Positions 22,384 through 33,500 of a stretch of DNA of 64,000 nt are shown here, one piece after another; position 1 is the stretch's first letter; each line of letters starts with the position of its first letter. The position numbers were made by a program, and so were the translations under genes. The DNA is taken from assembly GCF_022919575.1 (NCBI RefSeq), contig NZ_CP095071.1, positions 3,048,001 through 3,112,000 of the forward strand. Direction: 5' to 3'. The notes under the pieces are model-generated. The model was not told where the DNA came from. It saw nothing but the letters and a program-made list of their open reading frames with translations, and did not search any database. The DNA is from Gracilibacillus salinarum. Its GTDB lineage: Bacteria > Bacillota > Bacilli > Bacillales > Amphibacillaceae.

Positions 22384-22920
22384 ATGGAAAAAAGATGGTA
22401 TGTCGTCCATACGTATTCTGGTTACGAAAATAAAGTGAAAACAAACCTTGAAAAAAGACTAGAATCGATGGGGATGGAAGATAAAATATTCCGCGTGTTA
22501 GTTCCGGAAGATGAAGAAACAGAAATAAAAAATGGTAAAAAGAAAATTGCGAAGAAAAAAGTATTCCCAGGCTATGTGTTAGCTGAAATGGTTATGACAG
22601 ACGATTCCTGGTACGTTGTCCGCAATACGCCCGGAGTTACCGGATTCGTAGGTTCTGCCGGTTCAGGTTCAAAGCCGACACCATTACTTGAAGAAGAAGT
22701 AGAGACCATTTTGAAACGAATGGGCTTCGAACAGCGTGTAACAGAAGTAGACTTCGAAGTAAAAGAGACGGTAGAAGTAATGGATGGCCCATTCAACGGG
22801 TTCTCCGGAACGATCGAGAAAATCGATTTGGACAAGCAGAAAGTGAAAGTCCATGTGAATATGTTCGGTAGAGAAACACCGGTTGAACTAGATTTCTCAC
22901 AAGTGAAGAAATTATCATAG
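22384..22920 (+). CDS. nusG: NusG, transcription elongation/termination factor
   Basis: The 178-residue protein has an NGN domain opening with KRWYVVHTYSGYENKVK and including KKVFPGYVLAEM (residues 58-69). A C-terminal KOW domain includes VMDGPFNGFSGTIEKID. It binds RNA polymerase and modulates pausing. The GSAGSGSKP linker region is typical of Bacillus. It opens the conserved nusG-rplK-rplA-rplJ-rplL-rpoB order. Its ribosome site is unusual and noted separately. Confidence 0.97.
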   Translation: MEKRWYVVHTYSGYENKVKTNLEKRLESMGMEDKIFRVLVPEDEETEIKNGKKKIAKKKVFPGYVLAEMVMTDDSWYVVRNTPGVTGFVGSAGSGSKPTPLLEEEVETILKRMGFEQRVTEVDFEVKETVEVMDGPFNGFSGTIEKIDLDKQKVKVHVNMFGRETPVELDFSQVKKLS

Positions 22921-22954
22921 ATCGTTGATATTTTTAAAAATATATCAAATACAC

Positions 22955-22983
22955 TTGCATTTCAATCGATAAAATGCTAAAAT
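22955..22983 (+). promoter_or_regulatory. Sigma-A promoter for rplK-rplA
   Basis: TTGCAT (22955-22960), 17 bases, then TAAAAT (22978-22983), in the nusG-rplK gap. Confidence 0.75.
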
Positions 22984-23090
22984 TTTTATGTTCTTTATGC
23001 CTCGAGTATAAGGTTATTTTTTCTCATATGTAATCGAGTGGGAGGGCAAGTGCCCTATTACCACATCACGGACTTAAGGAGGTGTGTCTC

Positions 23091-23516
23091 GTGGCTAAAA
23101 AAGTAGATTCAGTTGTAAAATTACAAATTCCAGCAGGAAAAGCAAATCCAGCACCACCAGTTGGGCCAGCACTTGGTCAAGCAGGTGTTAATATCATGGG
23201 ATTTTGTAAAGAGTTTAACGCTCAAACACAAGATCAAGCTGGTATGATTATTCCAGTAGAAATCACGGTTTATGAAGACCGTTCATTTACATTTATTACT
23301 AAAACTCCGCCAGCGGCAGTGTTGCTTAAGAAAGCAGCTGGTATTGAAACTGCGTCAGGTGAACCGAATCGTAACAAAGTGGCAACACTTAAACGCGATA
23401 AGGTTAGAGAAATCGCAGAAACAAAAATGCCAGATTTAAACGCTGCTGATGTCGAAGCTGCAATGCGTATGGTCGAAGGTACTGCGCGTAGCATGGGTAT
23501 CGTTATCGAAGACTAA
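23091..23516 (+). CDS. rplK: 50S ribosomal protein L11
   Basis: The 141-residue protein forms the GTPase-associated centre with 23S rRNA. The N-terminal domain has [20 protein letters not shown], the proline-rich thiopeptide-facing segment. The C-terminal rRNA-binding domain includes the [11 protein letters not shown] ending. GTG at 23091 follows AAGGAGGTG. It is followed by a 157-base structured gap before rplA. Confidence 0.97.
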   Translation: MAKKVDSVVKLQIPAGKANPAPPVGPALGQAGVNIMGFCKEFNAQTQDQAGMIIPVEITVYEDRSFTFITKTPPAAVLLKKAAGIETASGEPNRNKVATLKRDKVREIAETKMPDLNAADVEAAMRMVEGTARSMGIVIED

Positions 23517-23531
23517 TCTCACAGCGATGTG

Positions 23532-23626
23532 CAAAAGCGGAAGGTTGCGGTAGTGGAGAATTGCTTCATCAACCGCAACCTTTAACTTTGAACAACGGTT
23601 GTTGTGACTGTTGCTGTCCGCTTTTG
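23532..23626 (+). promoter_or_regulatory. Structured RNA between rplK and rplA
   Basis: An outer stem CAAAAGCGGA (23532-23541) pairs perfectly with TCCGCTTTTG (23617-23626). Inside it AGGTTGCGGT (23542-23551) pairs perfectly with ACCGCAACCT (23572-23581). A second inner arm around 23591-23613 is weaker. The fold is a junction-like domain ending about 48 bases before rplA. It lacks a long T tract, so it is not a classic terminator. A binding site for L1 or a processing site are possible readings. Confidence 0.6.
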
Positions 23627-23673
23627 AAAGTGGGAGGTATAACCGTTAAAACCACAGAAGGAGGAAATTAATA

Positions 23674-24369
23674 ATGGCAAAGAAAACAAAAAAACAACAA
23701 GAAGCATTAAAACTTGTTGATCGTTCAACTGCGTATGATGCTAAAGAAGCTTTAGAATTAGTTCAAAAAGCTGCTACAGCGAATTTTGATGAAACAGTAG
23801 AGGCTGCATTTCGTTTAGGGGTAGACCCGAAGAAAGCAGATCAGCAAATCCGTGGAGCAATGGTATTGCCACACGGAACTGGTAAGACTCAAACGGTTCT
23901 TGTATTTGCGAAAGGTGAAAAAGCGAAAGAAGCAGAAGCTGCTGGAGCTGACTATGTAGGAGACCAGGAACTAATCAACAAAATCAACCAAGGTTGGTTT
24001 GAGTTTGATGTAGTAGTTGCAACTCCTGACATGATGGCAGAAGTAGGTAAGCTTGGTCGTGTATTAGGACCAAAAGGCCTTATGCCAAACCCTAAAACAG
24101 GAACAGTAACATTCGAAGTAGAAAAAGCTGTGAACGAAATCAAAGCTGGTAAAGTAGAATACCGTGTGGATAAGCAATCAAATATTCACGTACCAATTGG
24201 TAAGGTATCTTTCGATTTAGACAAACTAGTTGAGAACTTCAACGCTCTTGCTGATACTGTAGTTAAAGTGAAGCCGCAAGCTGCTAAAGGTACGTATATC
24301 CGTAACGTTGCAGTGTCTTCTACTATGGGACCTGGCGTAAAAGTAGATGCTAGTGGATATGTAAAATAA
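23674..24369 (+). CDS. rplA: 50S ribosomal protein L1
   Basis: The 231-residue protein of the L1 stalk contacts the E-site tRNA. Typical segments are [39 protein letters not shown] and the C-terminal [16 protein letters not shown] follows GAAGGAGGAAATTAAT. In many bacteria L1 represses its own mRNA by mimicry of its 23S site; the structured gap upstream would suit that, by inference only. Confidence 0.97.
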   Translation: MAKKTKKQQEALKLVDRSTAYDAKEALELVQKAATANFDETVEAAFRLGVDPKKADQQIRGAMVLPHGTGKTQTVLVFAKGEKAKEAEAAGADYVGDQELINKINQGWFEFDVVVATPDMMAEVGKLGRVLGPKGLMPNPKTGTVTFEVEKAVNEIKAGKVEYRVDKQSNIHVPIGKVSFDLDKLVENFNALADTVVKVKPQAAKGTYIRNVAVSSTMGPGVKVDASGYVK

Positions 24370-24374
24370 TTAGC

Positions 24375-24403
24375 TTGACATAATTGATTGAATTATATAT
24401 AAT
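24375..24403 (+). promoter_or_regulatory. Strong sigma-A promoter for rplJ-rplL
   Basis: TTGACA (24375-24380), 17 bases, then TATAAT (24398-24403): both hexamers match consensus. A second possible promoter, TTGACT (24418-24423) with CATTAT (24441-24446), lies just downstream. The transcript would begin shortly before the L10 leader. Confidence 0.9.
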
Positions 24404-24452
24404 AATTCTTGGTCAAGTTGACTATAAAAATGAAATATAACATTATACCGTA

Positions 24453-24600
24453 GACAGTAGGTGCTCAACGAGCTTAATTTCCTGCCGAGGTGTGTCTGGA
24501 TAAATAACAGGAATCCTTTCTTAGAAGGGTCATTCTGTAATAGTCTAAACCTCCATGTCTACAAGATATGGAGGTTTATTTCGTATTCGGCGGTATAATG
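24453..24600 (+). ncRNA. L10 leader (autoregulatory rplJ-rplL leader)
   Basis: The region before rplJ shows the Bacillota L10-leader layout. A junction domain with CTGCCGAGGTGTGTCTGGATAA is near 24482-24503. It is followed by a terminator hairpin in which AAACCTCCATGTC (24548-24560) pairs with GATATGGAGGTTT (24565-24577). L10 in complex with L12 is known to bind such leaders and reduce expression. Identification is by sequence memory and geometry, without a covariance search. Confidence 0.85.
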
Positions 24601-24623
24601 ATCGCGTTCTAGGAGGTGGAATC

Positions 24624-25124
24624 ATGTCAAAGATTATTGAGCAAAAGAAACAAGTCGTTTCTGAAATCGCAGAAAAACTTCGTGAAAGTCAATCAACAAT
24701 CCTTGTAGATTACCGAGGTCTTGACGTTTCAGAAGTTACAGAATTGCGTACACAACTACGTGAAGCGGGTGTAGACTTCAAAGTGTACAAAAACACGATG
24801 ACTCGCCGTGCTGTAGAAGAGGCTGAACTTACTGAGCTAAATGATATCTTAGTTGGCCCAACAGCGATCGCATTCAGTAAAGACGATGTAGTGGCTCCTG
24901 CGAAAGTTTTAGGTAACTTCGCAAAAGACCACGAAGCGTTAGAAATCAAAGGCGGCGTGGTAGAAGGATCTGTTGCATCTCTTGACCAGATCAAAGAACT
25001 TGCAAACCTTCCAAACTACGAAGGAATGGTTTCTATGCTACTCAGCGTACTACAAGCACCAGTACGAAACTTCGCTTATGCAACAAAAGCAGTTGCAGAG
25101 CAAAAAGAAGAGCAAGGTGCATAA
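24624..25124 (+). CDS. rplJ: 50S ribosomal protein L10
   Basis: The 166-residue protein is the base of the stalk that carries L7/L12 dimers. The N-terminal rRNA-binding domain includes [19 protein letters not shown] and NTMTRRAV. The C-terminal helix binds L12. ATG at 24624 follows AGGAGGTGGA. A longer frame from 24555 would run through the leader terminator and is rejected. Expression should be set by the L10 leader. Confidence 0.97.
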   Translation: MSKIIEQKKQVVSEIAEKLRESQSTILVDYRGLDVSEVTELRTQLREAGVDFKVYKNTMTRRAVEEAELTELNDILVGPTAIAFSKDDVVAPAKVLGNFAKDHEALEIKGGVVEGSVASLDQIKELANLPNYEGMVSMLLSVLQAPVRNFAYATKAVAEQKEEQGA

Positions 25125-25190
25125 GCAGCAACGCTTTTCAACAGTCAAACAATGTTCGTAAAATAATATAAAAATTAGGAGGAAATGAAC

Positions 25191-25553
25191 ATGTCTAATG
25201 AGCAAATTATTGAAGCAATCAAAGAAATGTCCGTTCTTGAATTAAACGATCTAGTAAAAGCAATTGAAGAAGAATTTGGTGTAACTGCAGCAGCTCCAGT
25301 AGCAGCAGCAGGTGCAGCTGGTGGAGAAGCAGCTGAAGAACAAACTGAATTTGATGTAGTACTTGAAAGTGCTGGATCTTCTAAAATCAAAGTTGTTAAA
25401 GCAGTTCGTGAAATCACTGGTCTTGGACTTAAAGATGCGAAAGACTTAGTTGATAACGCACCTGGCGCTATCAAAGAAGGCGTAAGCAAAGAAGATGCTG
25501 AAGAAATGAAAGCTAAGTTAGAAGAAGCAGGAGCTTCTGTAGAAGTAAAATAA
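25191..25553 (+). CDS. rplL: 50S ribosomal protein L7/L12
   Basis: The 120-residue acidic stalk protein has an N-terminal dimerisation domain (1-33), an alanine-rich hinge ([18 protein letters not shown]) and a C-terminal factor-binding domain with [26 protein letters not shown] at 25191 lies nine bases after GGAGG. The ATG at 25185 touches that site and is unlikely. A terminator follows. Confidence 0.97.
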   Translation: MSNEQIIEAIKEMSVLELNDLVKAIEEEFGVTAAAPVAAAGAAGGEAAEEQTEFDVVLESAGSSKIKVVKAVREITGLGLKDAKDLVDNAPGAIKEGVSKEDAEEMKAKLEEAGASVEVK

Positions 25554-25563
25554 GTAATACTCT

Positions 25564-25601
25564 GAGAAAAGCTCGCTATGAAAATGGCGGGCTTTTCTTT
25601 T
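25564..25601 (+). terminator. Intrinsic terminator after rplL
   Basis: GAAAAGCTCGC pairs with GCGGGCTTTTC with one G-T pair, around TATGAAAATG, and ends in TTTTC-rich sequence. Confidence 0.85.
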
Positions 25602-25813
25602 GAGTATAATCAATAGACATTTATCAAGGCGCTAACTGTCCGTAATACCCCACTTCAAGATTCGAGAGATAAATAAGAAGTTAAGTGAGGGATAACTTGC
25701 TGACATCTCACTTTGTTGATAGAAATAGTGCTAGCGTTGTTGTGTGTATAGAAAGTAAGGTTTGTATCAATATATGATTAGTAACAGATAATGAACGAGA
25801 GTAGGTGGAAATG

Positions 25814-26407
25814 ATGGATCAGTATTTTTCGCAATCACCAGATGTGGTCAGTGATCCGAAGACGTGGCGATTTGAATTAAGAGATCGTACCTTTCGATTT
25901 ACAACAGATAACGGGGTCTTTTCTAAGCATGAAGTCGACTATGGTTCGCGTGTGTTAATCGAATCGTTTGTGCTCCCTGAAGCAGGTGGTGCTCTTTTAG
26001 ATGTTGGCTGCGGATATGGACCGATCACGATTGCGCTTGCTGCCAGTTTTCCAGAAAGAAAAGTGCTGGGGGTTGATGTGAATCAACGGGCACTTCAGTT
26101 GGCACGACAAAACGCCGAACAGAATCGTATAGACAATGTATTGTTCAAAGAAAGTGATATTCTGGCTGGTGTATCAGATCAGAAATTCGCAGCGATTCTA
26201 ACTAATCCGCCAATACGTGCAGGCAAACAAATAGTGCATCAAATCTTTGAAGAAGCCAAACAATCATTATTACCAAATGGAGAGTTGTGGGTTGTCATCC
26301 AGAAGAAGCAAGGCGCACCTTCTGCCAAGAAAAAATTAGAAGAATTATTCAATGAGGTTGCGGTTGTAGCAAAGGATAAAGGATATTTTATTTTTTGTGC
26401 AAAATAA
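25814..26407 (+). CDS. RsmC-like class I methyltransferase (YbxB)
   Basis: The 197-residue protein has the SAM-binding motif LLDVGCGYGPI near residues 58-68 and the NPPIRAGK active-site motif near 133-140. These match the RsmC/RlmG family, which methylates the exocyclic amine of rRNA guanosine. The preferred start is ATG at 25814, after GGTGG; ATG at 25811 is possible. It sits at the same place as ybxB in B. subtilis, between rplL and rpoB. The exact target is not provable here. Confidence 0.88.
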   Translation: MDQYFSQSPDVVSDPKTWRFELRDRTFRFTTDNGVFSKHEVDYGSRVLIESFVLPEAGGALLDVGCGYGPITIALAASFPERKVLGVDVNQRALQLARQNAEQNRIDNVLFKESDILAGVSDQKFAAILTNPPIRAGKQIVHQIFEEAKQSLLPNGELWVVIQKKQGAPSAKKKLEELFNEVAVVAKDKGYFIFCAK

Positions 26408-26408
26408 T

Positions 26409-26437
26409 TTGACTCCGCCTAGCAATTGTGATAATAT
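26409..26437 (+). promoter_or_regulatory. Candidate sigma-A promoter in the rsmC-rpoB gap
   Basis: TTGACT (26409-26414), 17 bases, then TAATAT (26432-26437). It would produce a leader of more than 400 bases before rpoB. The rest of the 466-base gap is AT-rich, with the inverted repeat at 26708-26731, and I see no gene in it. Confidence 0.5.
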
Positions 26438-26707
26438 TGAAAAATGCCAATAGGACGGAAGGTTTGTCAAGAGAAAATGTTGAAAAATGTATATTTTTTT
26501 GAAAAATAGGTAAAACTATTCAACATGAACTATTTTTTACTTGGCATCTTTGTTGTTACTATCAACGGCTATTAGCTAATAGACATGATCTACATTGCCT
26601 TTTTAGGAATCCTTTTAATTATTTTCCACAGCATTATACTAGTAATTGAATAACATTTGCTCTAGCAGATGTCTATATATAAATCTGTGTCAGACATGAT
26701 CGCAGGT

Positions 26708-26731
26708 TTGTTCGGTATGTTAACCGAACAA
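26708..26731. promoter_or_regulatory. Inverted repeat in the rpoB leader
   Basis: TTGTTCGGT and ACCGAACAA are perfect nine-base arms around ATGTTA. No T run follows, so it is not an intrinsic terminator. It lies about 143 bases before the rpoB start. It could be a protein operator or an mRNA hairpin affecting RNA polymerase synthesis; the sequence alone cannot decide. Confidence 0.5.
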
Positions 26732-26873
26732 GTGTATAACACTTACTAAATTTATACGATCTATAGAAAAATGTCAAATGCCTATAGTTAAGTTTTGTAT
26801 AAATAGTAAGTGTGGTTTCATTTGTGCTATTTTTATAGCAACTATCTTTAATATTGATCGAGGGGTGAATCAG

Positions 26874-29800
26874 TTGACAGGTCAACTAGTTCAATATGGT
26901 CGACACCGCCAGCGCAGAAGTTACGCGCGTATCAGCGAGGTTTTAGAATTACCGAATTTAATTGAGATTCAAACCGCATCTTATCAATGGTTCTTAGACG
27001 AAGGTTTACGAGAAATGTTCCAGGATATTTCGCCGATTGAAGATTTCGCCGGAAATTTATCTTTGGAATTTGTAGATTACAGTCTGGGAGAACCTAAGTA
27101 TCCGGTAGATGAATCCAAAGAAAGAGATGTAACCTATAACGCTCCTCTACGAGTAAAGGTTCGTTTATTAAATAACGAAACAGGCGAAGTGAAAGAACAA
27201 GAAGTGTTTATGGGTGATTTCCCATTAATGACGGAAACAGGTACTTTTGTTATTAATGGTGCAGAACGTGTTATTGTTTCACAGCTTGTTCGTTCGCCAA
27301 GTGTTTATTTCAACTCTAAAATTGATAAAAACGGTAAACGTGGCTATGGTGCTACGGTTATCCCTAACAGAGGTGCTTGGTTAGAATTTGAAACAGACGC
27401 TAAGGATGTTGTGCATGTCAGAATTGACCGTACAAGAAAGCTGCCGATAACAGTCCTTTTGAGAGCATTAGGTTTTGGGGATGACCAGGAAATTCTGGAT
27501 TTATTCGGAGAGAATGATTACTTAAAAAACACCCTTGAAAAAGATAATACAGAAACAAGCGAAAAAGCGTTATTAGAAATATATGAGCGCCTTCGCCCGG
27601 GAGAACCACCAACTGTAGAAAATGCTAAAAGTCTATTGGTCTCCAGATTCTTTGATCCAAAGAGATATGACTTGGCACACGTTGGTCGATATAAAATCAA
27701 TAAAAAATTACATTTGAAAAATCGTTTATTTAATCAAATCCTGGCAGAGCCACTTGTTGATCCTGAAACAGGAGAAGTAATCGCAAATAAAGGTGATAAA
27801 TTAGATAGACGATTATTAGATAAAATTTTACCAATACTAGACTCAGACGAAAATCGTTTCGGTGAGAGAGTGATAGAGCCTCATGAAGGTGTGGTAGAGG
27901 ATCCGATCAGTGTACAATCAATTAAGATTATGGACCCGACTGACCCTGAAGGCGAAAGAACACTAACGGTGTTAGGTAACTGTAACGTAGACAGTGGAAT
28001 TAAAAATATTACGCCTGCTGATATTTTGTCAGCAATCAGTTATTTCTTTAACATTCTTCACCAGGTAGGCGACACAGATGATATTGACCACCTTGGTAAT
28101 CGTCGCCTTCGTTCAGTAGGTGAATTGTTACAAAACCAATTCCGTATCGGTTTATCCCGTATGGAGCGTGTTGTTCGTGAAAGAATGTCGATTCAGGACA
28201 CTTCTTCGATCACACCGCAACAACTTATTAATATTCGACCTGTGATTGCGTCTATTAAAGAGTTCTTTGGTAGTTCACAATTATCACAGTTTATGGATCA
28301 AACCAATCCATTAGCAGAACTAACACATAAGCGACGCTTGTCTGCTCTAGGGCCAGGTGGTTTAACGCGTGAACGTGCTGGTTTTGAAGTGCGTGACGTT
28401 CACTATTCTCACTACGGTCGTATGTGTCCGATCGAAACGCCTGAGGGACCGAACATCGGGTTGATTAACTCCTTGTCTTCTTATGCGAAAGTAAACAAAT
28501 TTGGTTTCATTGAAACACCATACCGCAGGGTAGATCCTGAAACAGGTCGTGTTACGGAACGAATGGATTACTTGACTGCTGATGAAGAAGATAACTATGT
28601 AGTAGCCCAAGCGAACGCGAAACTAGACGAAGATGGCACGTTTTCAGATGAGGAAGTTATTGCTAGGTTCCGTGGTGAAAACACGATCGTTAATCGCGAA
28701 AAACTTGACTACATGGATGTATCGCCTAAGCAGGTTGTTTCAGCCGCAACGGCATGTATTCCGTTCTTGGAGAACGATGACTCCAACCGTGCGTTAATGG
28801 GTGCGAACATGCAGCGTCAGGCTGTACCACTTATGCAGCCGAAGTCACCAATTGTAGGTACTGGTATGGAATATGTATCAGGGAAAGACTCTGGTGCTGC
28901 GGTAATCTGTAAACACGAAGGTATTGTGGAAAGAGTAGAAGCGAAAGAAGTATTAGTTCGCCGCATTACCGAAGTGGATGGAAGAGAAGTAGAAGGTGAC
29001 CTGGACCGTTACCGTCTGCAGAAATTCATCCGTTCTAACCAGGGTACTTGTTATAACCAACGCCCTATCGTTGCTAAAGGTAATCGTGTAACGAAAGGCG
29101 AAATATTAGCTGACGGTCCATCAATGGAAAAAGGCGAATTGGCACTAGGTCAAAACGTTCTTGTCGGATTTATGACATGGGAAGGTTATAACTACGAGGA
29201 TGCCATCATTATGAGCGAACGCCTTGTTAAAGATGATGTGTATACGTCGATCCACATTGAAGAATATGAATCTGAAGCGCGTGATACGAAACTAGGACCA
29301 GAGGAAATCACACGTGACATTCCGAACGTCGGGGAAGATGCACTACGTGACCTGGATGAAAGGGGTATTATTCGTGTCGGTGCGGAAGTGGAAGATGGCG
29401 ATTTATTAGTAGGTAAAGTAACACCTAAAGGGGTAACAGAACTATCTGCGGAAGAACGATTATTACATGCTATTTTCGGTGAGAAAGCTCGTGAAGTTCG
29501 TGATACATCGCTGCGAGTACCACACGGTGCAGGCGGTATTGTATTAGATGTGAAGATCTTCAATCGTGCTGATGGTGATGAATTACCACCTGGTGTAAAT
29601 CAATTAGTTCGTGCCTATATCGTTCAGAAACGTAAGATTCACGAAGGGGATAAGATGGCCGGTCGTCACGGTAACAAAGGTGTTATCTCCAAAATTTTAC
29701 CGGAAGAAGATATGCCGTTCTTACCTGACGGTACACCAATCGACATTATGTTGAATCCATTAGGGGTACCATCTCGTATGAACATCGGACAAGTGCTTGA

Positions 29801-30416
29801 ATTGCACTTAGGTATGGCTGCCAGACAATTAGGTATTCATGTCGCATCACCTGTATTTGATGGTGCTCGTGAAGAAGATGTTTGGGAGACGCTTGAAGAA
29901 GCAGGTTTACCACGTGATGCGAAAACAATTCTGTATGACGGAAGAACAGGTGAACCGTTTGATAACCGTGTATCTGTCGGTGTCATGTATATGATCAAAC
30001 TTGCTCACATGGTTGATGATAAATTACACGCTCGTTCAACAGGTCCTTACTCACTTGTTACACAACAACCACTAGGTGGTAAAGCACAATTTGGTGGTCA
30101 GCGTTTTGGTGAGATGGAGGTATGGGCATTAGAAGCATACGGTGCAGCCTATACACTGCAAGAAATCTTAACCGTTAAATCGGATGATACCGTTGGACGT
30201 GTGAAGACGTATGAAGCCATTGTGAAAGGTGACAATGTTCCTGAACCTGGAATTCCTGAGTCTTTCAAAGTATTAATCAAAGAATTACAGAGTTTAGGTA
30301 TGGATGTCAAAATGCTATCTGGCGATGAACAAGAGATCGAACTTCGTGATGAAGATGAAGATGACGGGCAATCAGCAGATAACTTCAACTTAGAAATAGA
30401 AGAAACAACCAGCTGA
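26874..30416 (+). CDS. rpoB: RNA polymerase beta subunit (RpoB)
   Basis: The 1180-residue protein is the beta subunit that, with beta-prime, forms the catalytic cleft. It starts at TTG 26874 after GAGGGGTGA, giving the conserved N-terminus [14 protein letters not shown]. The frame is open for 32 more codons upstream, but these are not beta-like. The rifampicin cluster reads [20 protein letters not shown] and shows the ordinary sensitive-type residues. The fork and flap regions and the C-terminal [18 protein letters not shown] clamp segment are intact. The acidic C-terminal tail is shorter than in B. subtilis. Confidence 0.98.
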   Translation: MTGQLVQYGRHRQRRSYARISEVLELPNLIEIQTASYQWFLDEGLREMFQDISPIEDFAGNLSLEFVDYSLGEPKYPVDESKERDVTYNAPLRVKVRLLNNETGEVKEQEVFMGDFPLMTETGTFVINGAERVIVSQLVRSPSVYFNSKIDKNGKRGYGATVIPNRGAWLEFETDAKDVVHVRIDRTRKLPITVLLRALGFGDDQEILDLFGENDYLKNTLEKDNTETSEKALLEIYERLRPGEPPTVENAKSLLVSRFFDPKRYDLAHVGRYKINKKLHLKNRLFNQILAEPLVDPETGEVIANKGDKLDRRLLDKILPILDSDENRFGERVIEPHEGVVEDPISVQSIKIMDPTDPEGERTLTVLGNCNVDSGIKNITPADILSAISYFFNILHQVGDTDDIDHLGNRRLRSVGELLQNQFRIGLSRMERVVRERMSIQDTSSITPQQLINIRPVIASIKEFFGSSQLSQFMDQTNPLAELTHKRRLSALGPGGLTRERAGFEVRDVHYSHYGRMCPIETPEGPNIGLINSLSSYAKVNKFGFIETPYRRVDPETGRVTERMDYLTADEEDNYVVAQANAKLDEDGTFSDEEVIARFRGENTIVNREKLDYMDVSPKQVVSAATACIPFLENDDSNRALMGANMQRQAVPLMQPKSPIVGTGMEYVSGKDSGAAVICKHEGIVERVEAKEVLVRRITEVDGREVEGDLDRYRLQKFIRSNQGTCYNQRPIVAKGNRVTKGEILADGPSMEKGELALGQNVLVGFMTWEGYNYEDAIIMSERLVKDDVYTSIHIEEYESEARDTKLGPEEITRDIPNVGEDALRDLDERGIIRVGAEVEDGDLLVGKVTPKGVTELSAEERLLHAIFGEKAREVRDTSLRVPHGAGGIVLDVKIFNRADGDELPPGVNQLVRAYIVQKRKIHEGDKMAGRHGNKGVISKILPEEDMPFLPDGTPIDIMLNPLGVPSRMNIGQVLELHLGMAARQLGIHVASPVFDGAREEDVWETLEEAGLPRDAKTILYDGRTGEPFDNRVSVGVMYMIKLAHMVDDKLHARSTGPYSLVTQQPLGGKAQFGGQRFGEMEVWALEAYGAAYTLQEILTVKSDDTVGRVKTYEAIVKGDNVPEPGIPESFKVLIKELQSLGMDVKMLSGDEQEIELRDEDEDDGQSADNFNLEIEETTS

Positions 30417-30539
30417 TAAGCAGAAATAGAAGCTACCAATTCAAACCCGGTTAATCTTGTTAGGCAAGACTGATCGGGTACGAATTGTCTATTAACATAA
30501 ACGAACGAAAACCCAAAGACTAAAAGGGAGGTCTACCCC

Positions 30540-33500
30540 TTGTTAGATGTAAATAATTTTGAATTTATGAAAATTGGTTTAGCGTCACCAAACAAGATCC
30601 GTTCTTGGTCATTTGGTGAAGTGAAAAAGCCGGAAACCATCAACTACCGTACATTAAAACCGGAAAAAGATGGTTTGTTCTGTGAACGTATCTTCGGTCC
30701 GCAAAAAGACTGGGAATGTCATTGCGGTAAGTACAAACGTGTACGATATAAAGGTGTAGTCTGTGATCGTTGTGGAGTAGAAGTGACAAAAGCAAAAGTG
30801 CGTCGTGAGCGCATGGGCCACATTGAGTTAGCAGCACCAGTATCCCACATCTGGTATTTCAAAGGGATCCCAAGCCGAATGGGGCTAGTATTAGACATGT
30901 CCCCAAGAGCGCTGGAAGAAGTAATTTACTTTGCTGCATACATCGTTACGGATGCAGGGGATACAGCATTAGAGAAGAAGCAGCTATTATCTGAAAAAGA
31001 ATACCGCGCATATCGCGATAAATATGGTAGTACATTCAAAGCCCAAATGGGTGCAGAGGCAATTAAGAAAATTCTTCAGGACATTGATCTTGAAAAAGAA
31101 GTGGAATTGCTTCGTGAAGAATTAAAATCTGCGCAAGGTCAGCGTAGAACCAGAGCGATTAAGCGTCTGGAAGTATTAGAGGCGTTCCGTAATTCAGGTA
31201 ATGATCCAAGCTGGATGATCATGGACGTTCTTCCGATTATCCCGCCAGAATTACGACCAATGGTACAATTAGATGGTGGACGTTTTGCCACATCTGATTT
31301 AAATGACTTATATCGCCGTGTTATTAATCGTAACAACCGTCTAAAAAGATTACTTGATTTAGGCGCACCAAGCATTATTGTTCAAAACGAAAAACGTATG
31401 CTGCAGGAAGCTGTCGATGCATTAATCGATAACGGTCGTCGCGGACGTCCTGTAACAGGTCCTGGTAATCGCCCGCTTAAATCTCTTTCTCACATGCTGA
31501 AAGGGAAGCAAGGTCGTTTCCGTCAGAACTTGTTAGGTAAACGTGTAGACTATTCTGGTCGTTCTGTTATCGTCGTTGGACCACACCTGAAAATGTATCA
31601 ATGTGGTTTACCGAAAGAAATGGCAGTAGAACTGTTTAAGCCGTTTATTATGAAAGAGCTAGTAGAGCGAGGATTAGCTCACAATATTAAATCTGCAAAA
31701 CGTAAAATTGAACGTCTTCACGAGGAAGTTTGGGATGTGCTTGAAGATGTGATTAAAGAACACCCAGTTCTATTAAACCGTGCACCTACACTGCACCGTT
31801 TAGGTATTCAAGCATTTGAACCTACATTGGTAGAAGGTCGCGCAATCCGTCTTCACCCATTAGTATGTACGGCATACAATGCTGACTTCGATGGTGACCA
31901 AATGGCGGTACACGTACCATTATCAGCAGAAGCACAAGCAGAGGCTCGTATTTTAATGCTAGCTGCACAAAACATTCTGAACCCGAAAGATGGAAAACCA
32001 GTTGTTACGCCATCTCAGGATATGGTACTTGGTAACTATTATCTAACACTTGAGCGTGAGAATGCTATTGGTGAAGGTATGGTGTTTAAAGACTTAAACG
32101 AAGCATTAATCGCCTATCAGAATGGTTTCGTACACTTGCATACACGTGTAGCTATTCAGCCGTCTTCTCTTAATAAAGAGGCATTCACAGATGAACAACG
32201 CGGTAAATTAATGATTACAACGGTTGGTAAGCTAATCTTTAATAACATGCTTCCGGAATCATTCCCTTACATGAATGAACCGACACAGGAAAACTTAGAA
32301 ATAGCAACACCAGATAAGTATTTTGTTGAAGCAGGAGTAAATGTTAGAGAAGAGATTGCCAAACGCGATATCATCTTACCATTCAAGAAAGGTATTCTTG
32401 GAGATATTATTGCTGAAGTATTTAAGAAATTCAAAATCAGCGAAACTTCCAAAATGCTTGACCGTATGAAAGACCTAGGCTTTAAGTACTCTACTAAAGC
32501 AGGTATTACGGTTGGTGTATCTGATATCGTTGTGCTTTCAGAAAAAGAAGAAATTCTCAATGAAGCACAAGCCAAAGTAGATAGAGTATTGAAGCAATTC
32601 CGCAGAGGTTTAATTACGGATGAAGAGCGTTATGACCGTGTTATTTCCGTGTGGTCTCAAGCGAAAGACACCATTCAGGAAAAATTAATGAAATCCTTGA
32701 ATCCACGAAACCCTATTTTCATGATGAGTGATTCAGGTGCCCGTGGTAACGCATCTAACTTTACCCAGCTTGCAGGTATGCGTGGTCTAATGGCCAACCC
32801 GGCTGGTCGAATTATTGAGTTACCGATCAAATCAAGCTTCCGTGAAGGTTTAACTGTACTCGAGTACTTTATTTCTACGCACGGTGCACGTAAAGGTCTT
32901 GCTGATACGGCACTTAAGACAGCCGATTCTGGTTACTTAACAAGACGACTTGTTGACGTTGCGCAGGATGTAATTATTCGTGAGGAAGATTGTGGAACAG
33001 ATCGTGGATTAACGGTATCAGCTATTAAAGAGGGTCCTGAAATGATCGAACCATTGATTGACCGACTAATCGGAAGAACAGCATTCCAGAACGTGAAACA
33101 TCCTGAAACAGGAGAAATCATCGTTGAGAAAAATGAAGTGATCTCTGAAGATGCTGCCAAGGAAATTGTGGAAGCAGACATTGAAGATGTAATCATAAGA
33201 ACTGTCTTTACATGTAACACCAAGCACGGTGCTTGTAAGAAATGTTACGGTCGCAACCTAGCTACAGGTGAAGAAGTCGAAGTAGGTGAAGCGGTAGGTA
33301 TTATCGCGGCACAATCTATCGGTGAGCCTGGTACACAGTTAACCATGCGTACATTCCACACAGGTGGGGTAGCAGGTAGTGATATCACGCAAGGTTTACC
33401 GCGTATCCAAGAGATCTTTGAAGCGCGTAATCCGAAAGGTCAGGCAGTCATTTCTGAAATCTTCGGTACTGTCGAAGACGTTACAGAAGTGAAAGATAAG

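Noticed and set aside
26778..26873. A 32-codon N-terminal extension of RpoB
   Set aside because: The frame is open upstream, but the residues are hydrophobic and unlike beta. The TTG at 26874 has the ribosome site and the family start.
26872..26887. Palindrome AGTTGACAGGTCAACT spanning the rpoB start codon
   Set aside because: The bases encode the conserved TGQL start of beta and are likely kept for protein sequence; the hairpin would have only six pairs.
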